Of a DNA stretch of 9,547 nucleotides, positions 1-5,503 are shown piece by piece (position 1 is the first letter of the stretch; the number at the start of each line of letters is the position of its first letter). Position numbers and translations under genes: made by a program. The stretch lies in assembly GCA_030450335.1 (NCBI GenBank), contig JAKDIS010000097.1:1-9547 (forward strand). The letters are read 5' to 3'. A model generated the notes under the pieces. It had not been told where the DNA came from, ran no database searches, and saw nothing but the letters and a program-made list of their open reading frames with translations. The stretch comes from Corynebacterium sp. Its GTDB lineage: Bacteria; Actinomycetota; Actinomycetes; Mycobacteriales; Mycobacteriaceae.

Positions 1-85
1 GGGACTTTCATCGGTATCGTTCCTGTAGCAGCGAGGCATGAGCAACGCCGCAGAATCTCATATACTTCTATCGAAGGGTCTTCCC

Positions 86-196
86 ATGATCGACATCATC
101 TCCTCCATCGTTGACGCCATCGCCGGTTTCTTCACCTCCGCCCTGGAGACCATCACCGGTTCCATCACCGGCGCTGAGGCTGACACCGACGCGTAA
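86..196 (+). CDS. porA: PorA-like small outer-membrane porin peptide (36 aa)
   Basis: A 36-residue reading frame begins at ATG 86, preceded by a GAAGGG Shine-Dalgarno sequence at 73-78 with a 7-nt gap, and ends at TAA 194-196. The peptide opens MIDIISSIVDAIAGFF, has regularly spaced Ile, Val, Ala, Phe and Leu that would form an amphipathic helix, and ends in an acidic tail (AEADTDA). There is no signal peptide or cysteine. Corynebacterial PorA and PorH are peptides of about 40-60 residues, lack signal sequences and form channels in the mycolate outer membrane; in C. glutamicum and C. diphtheriae they are encoded between groEL2 and a PPK2 gene. A PPK2 gene lies about 420 bp downstream here, which supports the call. 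Sequence identity between such porins is low, so choosing PorA over PorH is inference. Ser and Thr residues that could be O-mycoloylated are present (S6, S7, T17, S18, T22, T24, S25, T27). A TATACT hexamer at 61-66 lies too close to the ribosome site to be a clear promoter, so transcription may come from upstream. Confidence 0.7.
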   Translation: MIDIISSIVDAIAGFFTSALETITGSITGAEADTDA

Positions 197-217
197 GTCG
201 CTCCCTAGCGACACCAG

Positions 218-244
218 CCCCCGCACCTACAGTGCGGGGGTTTT
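218..244 (+). terminator. Rho-independent terminator after the porin gene
   Basis: Perfect 9-bp stem, CCCCCGCAC (218-226) and GTGCGGGGG (232-240), with a 5-nt loop and followed by TTTT (241-244). It sits 21 nt after the porin stop codon and before the promoter of the next gene, so it should separate a highly expressed porin transcript from the downstream genes. Confidence 0.88.
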
Positions 245-261
245 GCATGTTCGGACACGCG

Positions 262-267
262 TAGAAT
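262..267 (+). promoter_or_regulatory. -10 element of a leaderless promoter for the ABM gene
   Basis: TAGAAT at 262-267 fits the corynebacterial -10 pattern TANANT and ends 7 nt before ATG 275, so transcription would start at or next to the A of the start codon. No Shine-Dalgarno sequence is present. The -35 region is not recognisable; a TTGCAT at 243-248 would leave only a 13-nt spacer. Confidence 0.55.
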
Positions 268-274
268 CGCCGTC

Positions 275-598
275 ATGATCCTCATCAACGTCCGATTCCG
301 CCCGCTGCCCGAGTACGTCGAGAACTTCCGGGAGGTCGTCGCCGACTTCACCGACGCCACTCGCGCCGAGGCCGGCAACCTGTGGTTCGACTGGTTCCGC
401 GGCACCGACGACCCCACCGAGTACTTCCTGGTGGAGGCCTTCGAGGACGGGGCCGACGGGGCCCACGTGGAAAGCGACCACTTCAAGGCCGCCTGCGAGC
501 TCTTCCCCACGGTGCTGTCCGAGACCCCGCAGATCGTTAATACCTCCATCCCCGGAAAGAGGGAGTGGGACCGTATGGCGGAGTTCTCCGTGGAGTGA
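275..598 (+). CDS. Antibiotic biosynthesis monooxygenase (ABM)-fold protein
   Basis: A 107-residue protein with the pattern of the ABM/YgiN-like dimeric alpha+beta barrel. An N-terminal strand (residues 2-9) is followed by a helix (about 12-31), the EAGNLWFDWFRGTDDP turn (32-47), a strand with FLVEAFED (51-58), then a helix with the family's H..S.HF pattern (H64, S67, H69, F70). Members include small cofactor-free quinone or polyketide oxygenases, haem-degrading enzymes and many proteins of unknown substrate, so only the fold is assigned. Its length is typical for the family. Start 275 is chosen because a -10 hexamer lies 7 nt upstream and the frame has no better start. It lies between the porin gene and ppk2, in its own transcription unit after a strong terminator; 19 nt separate it from ppk2, which has its own -10 hexamer. 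A redox or detoxification role would be a guess. Confidence 0.8.
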   Translation: MILINVRFRPLPEYVENFREVVADFTDATRAEAGNLWFDWFRGTDDPTEYFLVEAFEDGADGAHVESDHFKAACELFPTVLSETPQIVNTSIPGKREWDRMAEFSVE

Positions 599-603
599 CG
601 GGG

Positions 604-609
604 TAAACT
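604..609 (+). promoter_or_regulatory. -10 element of a leaderless promoter for ppk2
   Basis: TAAACT at 604-609 matches TANANT and ends 8 nt before ATG 618, so the predicted transcript starts at or just before the start codon. No Shine-Dalgarno sequence precedes the gene. The same hexamer-to-ATG arrangement occurs at the preceding gene. Read-through from the ABM gene is also possible. Confidence 0.5.
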
Positions 610-617
610 CGTCAGAC

Positions 618-1490
618 ATGACGTCACGGAACGCACCTGCCGAAAACCCGACCGCGACCCGCCCGCCGAAGCTCGACAAGGTCGCCTACGAGAAGGAGCT
701 CAAGAAGCTCCAGGCGGACCTCGTCGACATGCAGCAGTGGGTGCGGGAGACCGGTGCCCGCGTGGTGGTCATCATGGAGGGCCGCGACGCCGCCGGCAAG
801 GGCTCGGCCATCAAGCGCATCACCCAGTACCTCAACCCCCGCTACTGCCGGGTCGAGGCACTGCCCGCACCGACGTCCCGCGAACAGGGGCAGTGGTACT
901 TCCAGCGCTACGTGGAGAAGCTGCCCTCGGCCGGTGAGATCGTGATCTTCGACCGCTCCTGGTACAACCGCGCCGGCGTGGAGCGGGTCATGGGCTTCTG
1001 CACCGCCCCGGAGTACCGCCGCTTCCTGCACCAGGCACCCATCTTCGAGCGGCTCCTCGTGGAGGACGGCATCATGCTGCGCAAGTACTGGTTCTCCGTC
1101 TCCGACGAGGAGCAGGTCGCCCGCTTCACCTCCCGCCGCGAGGACCCGCTGCGCCAGTGGAAGCTCTCCCCGATGGACCTGCAGTCCATCACCCGGTGGG
1201 AGGACTACTCCCGGGCGAAGGACGAGATGTTCGCCCACACCGACACCCCCACCGCCCCCTGGTACACGGTGGAGAGCGAGGACAAGAAGCGTTCACGCAT
1301 CAACGTGATCAACCACCTGCTGTCCTCCGTGCCGTGGGAGAAGGTCGAGCACACCCCGCCGCACATCCCCGAGCGCCCGGAGGTGGCCTCCGACTACGAG
1401 CGTCCCCCGCGTACCGAGTTCCGCTACGTGCCGGACCTGGCGTCGAAGCTGGAGCGCAAGCCCAAGAAGAACAAGAAGAAGGGCAAGTAG
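618..1490 (+). CDS. ppk2: Polyphosphate kinase 2 (PPK2 family)
   Basis: A 290-residue PPK2-family enzyme, which transfers phosphate between inorganic polyphosphate and nucleoside di- or triphosphates in the cytoplasm. The P-loop kinase core is complete: Walker A GRDAAGKG at residues 55-62, Walker B IVIFDRSWYNRAGVER at 108-123 with D112 and R113, and a lid segment RREDPLRQWKLSP at 173-185. The size and single domain match one-domain class I PPK2 enzymes, which in other species often favour polyP-driven NDP phosphorylation or its reverse; which direction prevails here cannot be read from the sequence. C. glutamicum has two such genes, and the one near porH-porA is the syntenic counterpart. Residues 1-20 are a poorly ordered Pro/Ala/Thr-rich extension. 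The C-terminus is strikingly lysine-rich (PKKNKKKGK, 282-290). The gene ends 4 nt before the stop codon of the convergent acyl-CoA synthetase gene, with no obvious terminator between them. Confidence 0.95.
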   Translation: MTSRNAPAENPTATRPPKLDKVAYEKELKKLQADLVDMQQWVRETGARVVVIMEGRDAAGKGSAIKRITQYLNPRYCRVEALPAPTSREQGQWYFQRYVEKLPSAGEIVIFDRSWYNRAGVERVMGFCTAPEYRRFLHQAPIFERLLVEDGIMLRKYWFSVSDEEQVARFTSRREDPLRQWKLSPMDLQSITRWEDYSRAKDEMFAHTDTPTAPWYTVESEDKKRSRINVINHLLSSVPWEKVEHTPPHIPERPEVASDYERPPRTEFRYVPDLASKLERKPKKNKKKGK

Positions 1491-1494
1491 CCCC

Positions 1495-3378
1495 TCAGGC
1501 GTAGTGCGCCTCGATCTCCCGCTCGAAGTGCTCGTGGATCACCTTGCGGCGCAGCTTCAGTGACGGGGTGACCTCCTGGTACTCCACGCCGAGGTCACGG
1601 TGCAGGATCGTGAACTTCTTCACCTGCTCCCAGCGGTTGAGGTGGCTGTTGAGCTCGTCCACGTAGCCCTGCACCATCTCCCGGGTCTCCGGGGCACGCA
1701 CGATGTCCTTGTAGCTGCCCGACAGTCCCTGGCGTGCGGCCCAGGCTGTGACCGCCTCGTCGTCCAGGGTGATCAGCGCGGAGACGAAACTGTGGTCGTC
1801 CCCCACGGTCACGATCTGACTGGCCACCGGGCAGAGGCCCTTGAACTTCGCCTCGATCTGGGCCGGTGCCACGTACTTGCCGTTCGAGGTCTTGAACAGC
1901 TCCTTCTTGCGGTCGGTGATCCTGACCCGGCCCTCCTCGTCGATCTCGCCGATGTCACCCGTGGAGAACCACCCGTCGGCGTCGAGCACCTCGGCGGTGG
2001 CCTCGGGGTTGTTGTGGTAGCCGTCCATCACACCCTGCCCGCGCAGCTGCACCTCCCCGTCGTCGGCGATGCGCACCTCCACGCCGTCCAGGGGCGGGCC
2101 CACGTAGCCGGCCCGGTAGGTCTGCGGCCGCGTCAGACAGGACGCCGCACTCGACTCGGTCAGCCCGTACCCCTCGAGGATCGGCATGCCGGCCGCGCCG
2201 AACCAACGCGCCACGTCCGTGTTCAACGCCGCCGAGCCGGAGATGAAGTAGTGCACGTTGTTGCCGAAACGTTCCCGGATCTTCGACATGACCAGCTTGT
2301 CGCCGATCTTCGCCTGCAGCCGGACCCACGTGCCCGCGGAGCCGACGCCGTTGTCGGCGTCGAAGACCTGCACGCCCACCCGGCTGGCCCAGTGGAAGAG
2401 CTTCTCCTTCACCCCGCCCTCGTTGGCCATCATCGTCGCCACACCGTTGTAGGCCTTCTCGAAGATGCGCGGGGCCGAGCCCATGAACGTCGGCTTCACC
2501 ACGCCGAGGTTCTCCACGATCTTGTCGATCCGCCCGTCGATGGCGGTCTCGAAACCGATCTGCAACGGCAGCACGAGCAGCAGCTTGCCCATCACATGGG
2601 CCAGGGGGAGCCACAGGAACTGCTTGTCGTCGATGGTGAGCAGGTCCTCCGGCCCGGAGTTGGAGGTCTGCTCGGACGCGTGCGCCTCGAACACCCACAC
2701 GCGGTGGGGGAGCCGCACACCCTTGGGCCGTCCGGTCGTCCCGGAGGTGTAGATCAGGGTGGAGAGGTGCTCCAGGGTGGTGGCGTCGATCCGGTCGTCG
2801 ACGGCGGTGGGGTTGGCGTCCATGTACTCCCGGCCGGTGGCGCGGAGCTCGTCGAGCGTGACCGCCCATCCGGTAGCGTCCTGCGCGAGTTCCGCGGGGA
2901 CCTCACCCTCCAGCAGGACCACGGTGCCCACGTCCGGGATCGACTCGCGCAGGGAGAGGAGCTTGCCCAGCTGGTCGGCGTCCTCGGCGAAGACCAGGCG
3001 GGAGCCGGAGTCGTCGAGGATGTACGCCACGTCGTCGGCGATGGAGGTGGGGTAGACCGTCACCGTGGCCGCGGAGGCGTACATGATCCCGTAGTTCGCC
3101 AACGCCCACTCGTAGCGCGTTGAGCTGGCGATGGCGACGCGGTCCTCCGCCTCGATCCCCAACGACATCAGTCCGCCGGCGACCTCGGTGGCCTGCGTCC
3201 CGAGCTCGGCCCAGGTGACGGCCTCCCAGGTCTCGTCCCCGCCCGCGTGCGACACGGGGTAGCTGTAGGCCCTACGGTCGGGTGTGGCCCCGATACGGTT
3301 GCGGAGCATGTGCCCCACGGACCGGACCGCGGGGTCGATGCGCACGGTGGCGGGCGCTGGGCTGGGCGAAGGTGTCAT
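1495..3378 (-). CDS. Long-chain fatty-acid-CoA ligase (FadD/ACSL type)
   Basis: A 627-residue AMP-forming acyl-CoA synthetase of the long-chain (FadD15-like) class. It activates fatty acids to acyl-CoA through an acyl-adenylate, using ATP and CoA. Visible motifs are the P-loop-like IYTSGTTGRPKGV (Y210 to G220), the adenine/acyl motif EGYGLTESSA around Y404, the STGD motif with ATP-ribose-binding D475, the hinge DRKKE at 489-493 and the NGKYVAP segment with K501. The C-terminal region around SLKLRRKV is normal for this class. Start 3378 is chosen over farther upstream starts because a GGAG Shine-Dalgarno sequence (3387-3384) lies 5 nt upstream; the open frame reaches back to 3606, but that stretch overlaps the divergent gene and looks non-coding. 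It is divergent from the crotonase gene at 3481, suggesting related acyl-CoA roles. Substrate chain length and use (catabolism or membrane and mycolate lipid supply) are not determined. Confidence 0.93.
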   Translation of the reverse strand: MTPSPSPAPATVRIDPAVRSVGHMLRNRIGATPDRRAYSYPVSHAGGDETWEAVTWAELGTQATEVAGGLMSLGIEAEDRVAIASSTRYEWALANYGIMYASAATVTVYPTSIADDVAYILDDSGSRLVFAEDADQLGKLLSLRESIPDVGTVVLLEGEVPAELAQDATGWAVTLDELRATGREYMDANPTAVDDRIDATTLEHLSTLIYTSGTTGRPKGVRLPHRVWVFEAHASEQTSNSGPEDLLTIDDKQFLWLPLAHVMGKLLLVLPLQIGFETAIDGRIDKIVENLGVVKPTFMGSAPRIFEKAYNGVATMMANEGGVKEKLFHWASRVGVQVFDADNGVGSAGTWVRLQAKIGDKLVMSKIRERFGNNVHYFISGSAALNTDVARWFGAAGMPILEGYGLTESSAASCLTRPQTYRAGYVGPPLDGVEVRIADDGEVQLRGQGVMDGYHNNPEATAEVLDADGWFSTGDIGEIDEEGRVRITDRKKELFKTSNGKYVAPAQIEAKFKGLCPVASQIVTVGDDHSFVSALITLDDEAVTAWAARQGLSGSYKDIVRAPETREMVQGYVDELNSHLNRWEQVKKFTILHRDLGVEYQEVTPSLKLRRKVIHEHFEREIEAHYA

Positions 3379-3414
3379 TCGGACTCCATCCGGGACGAAG
3401 GTGTGCTTTGTGTC

Positions 3415-3420
3415 ACGATA
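3415..3420 (-). promoter_or_regulatory. Possible -10 element for the acyl-CoA synthetase gene
   Basis: TATCGT read on the minus strand (3420 to 3415) fits TANNNT and would give a leader of about 30 nt containing the GGAG ribosome site. No good -35 hexamer is seen, so this is tentative. Confidence 0.35.
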
Positions 3421-3480
3421 GCAAAATGACTGTGTGGTGACCGGTGTTTCCCGAAGCATCTTCCGCGGTTCCGTGCCACC

Positions 3481-4560
3481 ATGGCCGACATGGCTTCCGC
3501 TACCTCGTCCCCGTACCCCGAAAGTCCTCTCGTGCGTGTCGAGTCCCTGCACGGCACCGGCATCGTCACCCTCGACCGGCCGAAGGCGCTCAACGCGCTC
3601 AACCACGAGATGATCAACGCCGTCGCCGCCGCGCTCGACCGGTTCAGCGACGACGCGGACGTCCGCCAGGTGCTGCTGTGCTCGGCGGGGGAGAAGGCCT
3701 ACTGCTCCGGCGGGGACGTGCGCTCCGTCCGCGAGTCAGACCTCACCGGCGACTACACCGCCGGCGACGACCTCTTCCGCGACGAGTACGACATGAACCA
3801 CGCGCTGGCGACGTTCCCGAAGCCCACCGTCGCCCTCGTCGACGGCATCACCATGGGCGGCGGCCTCGGCGTCTCCGCACACGCCGACGTCCGTGTCGTC
3901 ACCGACCGGACGTGGGCGTCGATGCCGGAGATGGCGATCGGCTTCATCACCGACGTCGGCATCTCCCACGCCTTCACCCACCTGCCGAACGTCCCGGAGG
4001 ACGCCCGGACCGCCGTGGGCCTGTTCCTGGCGACCACGGGTTACCGCATCACCGCCGCCGACCTGCTGTGGAGCGGCCTGGCGACCCACCGTCTGCCGGA
4101 CGGTGAGGCCGAGCGCTTCCAGGACGTCCTGCTGCAGGACGGCCTGGACGCCGCGCTCACGCTCACCCACCGCCCCGAGGAGGCGTCCTGCCTGGAGGAG
4201 AACCTCGGGTGGATCGCCGAGACCTTCGCCGGCGACGACTGGGCGGCGGTCGACGCGCGCCTCGCCGCGGCGTCCGGCGACTTCGCCGAGGAGGTCCGCG
4301 GCCTGCTCGCGCCCGCCAACCCGCTGTCGCTGTTCGCCGCGGCCGTCCTGCTGAACCACTCGGCGGACGCGACGCTGCGCGGCGCGCTCGACGCCGAGTA
4401 CGCGCTGGGACGCCTGCTGCGCCGCCAGCCGAACTTCCCCGAGGGGGTGCGCGCCGTGCTGGTCGACAAGGACCGCGACGCCCACTTCACCCCGGCCAGC
4501 GTCGCCGAGGTCACCGACGAGCAGGTCGGGGAGCTCAGACGGACAGTGGCTCAGGCGTGA
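3481..4560 (+). CDS. 3-hydroxyisobutyryl-CoA hydrolase-type crotonase (enoyl-CoA hydratase superfamily)
   Basis: A 359-residue crotonase-superfamily protein. The first oxyanion-hole segment AYCSGGDV is at 73-80, and the second, DGITMGGGLGVSAHADVRV, at 121-139. The MPEMAIGFITDVG segment (148-160) carries E150 and D158. The 8-residue Glu-Asp spacing, the ..DVG.S context and the FPKP-VALVDG lead-in fit 3-hydroxyisobutyryl-CoA hydrolase (valine catabolism; thioester hydrolysis releasing CoA) better than a classical hydratase. The length of about 350 residues with a helical C-terminal extension also fits the hydrolase group, since simple hydratases are about 260. The true substrate could differ. 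No Shine-Dalgarno sequence precedes either ATG 3481 or the in-frame ATG 3490, so the start is uncertain by a few residues. It is divergent from the acyl-CoA synthetase gene, and its 3' end overlaps the convergent transporter gene by 26 bp. Confidence 0.87.
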   Translation: MADMASATSSPYPESPLVRVESLHGTGIVTLDRPKALNALNHEMINAVAAALDRFSDDADVRQVLLCSAGEKAYCSGGDVRSVRESDLTGDYTAGDDLFRDEYDMNHALATFPKPTVALVDGITMGGGLGVSAHADVRVVTDRTWASMPEMAIGFITDVGISHAFTHLPNVPEDARTAVGLFLATTGYRITAADLLWSGLATHRLPDGEAERFQDVLLQDGLDAALTLTHRPEEASCLEENLGWIAETFAGDDWAAVDARLAAASGDFAEEVRGLLAPANPLSLFAAAVLLNHSADATLRGALDAEYALGRLLRRQPNFPEGVRAVLVDKDRDAHFTPASVAEVTDEQVGELRRTVAQA

Positions 4561-5287
4561 CCTCGGCGCTCCTGCGCTGAACCCGCACCCAGACCACGAA
4601 ACCCCAGGCCACGAACACGCCGTAGACCAGGTAGAGCACGGCGCTGGGGTAGTAGCCGGCGGTGAACAGCAACGGCACGCCGACGACGTCCACCGCGATC
4701 CAGATCAGCCAGAACTCCGTCCAGCCTCTTGCCATGCCGAAGGTCGCGAGCAGCGAGCCGGTGAAGATCCAGGCGTCCGCCCACGGACCCCAGGACCCCA
4801 GTGCACTGAACACCCACGCGAAACCGCAGGTGCCCACGACCGCGACCACGAGCATGCCCACCCGCTCCCGGTTCGACGCCCAGTGCGGCTGCACCGCCTC
4901 GTAGGTGTCCGCCGGTTCCGAGAGGATCGAGCGCGACGGGTCGGTGTCCGCCGGCTCGCGCAGCCCGGCGGTCTTCGCGCGCTGCCACTGCCACCAGCCG
5001 TAGACGCTGACGATGAGGAACATGACCTGGCGTCCGGCCTGCCCGTAGAGGTCCAGGTCCTGCGGGGTGTGGAAGACACCGCCGAGGAAGACGGTGAACA
5101 GCAGGACGTTGCCCGCGATGCCCACCGGCCAGGCCCACACCACCCTCCGCATACCGCCGATGGCGGAGGCGATGCCGAAACCGTTGCCGATGATCTCGCG
5201 CCAGAGGACGGCGGAGTCGCCGATCGTCCACTGGGCGTTGAGGAATGTCGTGAGGCCGTCCTGGAGGGACGACAGTACTGCGGACAT
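4535..5287 (-). CDS. ribM: Riboflavin transporter, RibM/PnuX (PnuC family)
   Basis: A 250-residue polytopic membrane protein of the PnuC vitamin-transporter family. Hydrophobic segments lie at roughly 31-45, 49-70, 86-101, 140-160, 170-185, 190-207 and 215-236. Family marks include GNVLLFTVF (59-67), LYGQAGRQ (80-87), the aromatic VYGWWQWQ (95-102), and the Trp-rich RGWTEFWLIWIAVDVVGVPL stretch in the C-terminal half. PnuC homologues import nicotinamide riboside, thiamine or riboflavin. The FMN riboswitch directly upstream points to riboflavin, as for C. glutamicum RibM/PnuX and Streptomyces RibM, which are facilitators of riboflavin uptake. A 35-residue polar insert (about 103-138) between the halves is probably cytoplasmic. 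Start ATG 5287 follows an AAAGG ribosome site (5303-5299) with a long 11-nt gap. The gene is monocistronic here and converges on the crotonase gene, sharing 26 bp. Confidence 0.9.
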   Translation of the reverse strand: MSAVLSSLQDGLTTFLNAQWTIGDSAVLWREIIGNGFGIASAIGGMRRVVWAWPVGIAGNVLLFTVFLGGVFHTPQDLDLYGQAGRQVMFLIVSVYGWWQWQRAKTAGLREPADTDPSRSILSEPADTYEAVQPHWASNRERVGMLVVAVVGTCGFAWVFSALGSWGPWADAWIFTGSLLATFGMARGWTEFWLIWIAVDVVGVPLLFTAGYYPSAVLYLVYGVFVAWGFVVWVRVQRRSAEVTPEPLSV

Positions 5288-5298
5288 GAGGTGTCCAG

Positions 5299-5425
5299 CC
5301 TTTCTCTCCCGTCCGGACTATGACCGTCGGCCCCGGAATTACACCGGGTCTGCTTGACCCACCTGGTGGAGGTGGCGCTCGCGGGCTTTCACCGCCGGTG
5401 GGGACTTCCACCCCGCCCTGAGAAT
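5299..5425 (-). promoter_or_regulatory. FMN riboswitch (RFN element)
   Basis: The minus-strand leader of ribM carries the conserved boxes of the FMN aptamer in order: AGGGCGGGGTG (5419-5409), CCGGCGGT (5398-5391), GCCCGCGAGC (5386-5377), GCCGACGGTC (5331-5322) and AGTCCGGAC (5319-5311), then GGGAGAGAA. Closing stem P1 can form between TTCTC (5424-5420) and GAGAA (5306-5302). The AAAGG ribosome site (5303-5299) starts inside the 3' strand of P1, so FMN binding should reduce ribosome access. No U-tract terminator lies between the aptamer and the ATG. For C. glutamicum ribM, Rho and RNase E/G are reported to contribute to switching; whether that holds here is inference. Confidence 0.96.
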
Positions 5426-5438
5426 GCTTACCGACGTC

Positions 5439-5467
5439 ACGTTACACCTGCCGCGACGGCGTGTCGG
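5439..5467 (-). promoter_or_regulatory. Possible promoter of the ribM leader transcript
   Basis: Read on the minus strand, CCGACA (5467-5462) and TAACGT (5444-5439) are 17 nt apart. Transcription would start near 5432, a few nucleotides before the first riboswitch stem. The position suits the aptamer, but the -35 match is only partial. Confidence 0.45.
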
Positions 5468-5487
5468 AGGTTAGGCTCATTCGGACT

Positions 5488-5502
5488 GATACTCTCTGAG
5501 AG
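5488..5502 (+). promoter_or_regulatory. Possible -10 element and short palindrome before the DUF1648 gene
   Basis: GATACT (5488-5493) is a plausible -10 hexamer 10 nt before ATG 5504, giving a leader of only a few nucleotides. It overlaps the perfect dyad CTCTC-T-GAGAG (5492-5502), which lies between the -10 and the start codon. The dyad could be an operator or chance; no -35 is evident. Confidence 0.35.
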
Positions 5503-5503
5503 C

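Noticed and set aside
1..85. Possible 3' end of a PorH gene at the left edge.
   Set aside because: The three plus-strand frames give only short tails (stops at 26-28 and 39-41, or an open frame running into the porin gene), none recognisable as PorH. The region is too short to decide.
1600..3123. A 507-codon plus-strand frame opposite the acyl-CoA synthetase gene.
   Set aside because: It is a low-complexity Arg/Val/His/Gly-rich shadow of a gene with a full set of adenylation motifs.
3412..3430. Possible operator GTCA-N11-TGAC in the acyl-CoA synthetase/crotonase intergenic region, and a check for a GlxR-type site.
   Set aside because: Four-bp arms with an 11-bp spacer are expected by chance, and no TGTGA-N6-TCACA match to a GlxR site is present.
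3475..3484. A eukaryotic-type Kozak match (GCCACCATGG) at the crotonase start.
   Set aside because: The surroundings are bacterial throughout, so this is chance.
3379..3606. N-terminal extension of the acyl-CoA synthetase to an upstream ATG at 3606.
   Set aside because: The extension overlaps the divergent crotonase gene, has atypical composition, and a GGAG ribosome site fits the start at 3378 instead.
5354..5503. N-terminal extension of the DUF1648 protein to ATG 5354.
   Set aside because: This stretch is the complement of the FMN riboswitch and its promoter; the extra 50 residues look non-coding.
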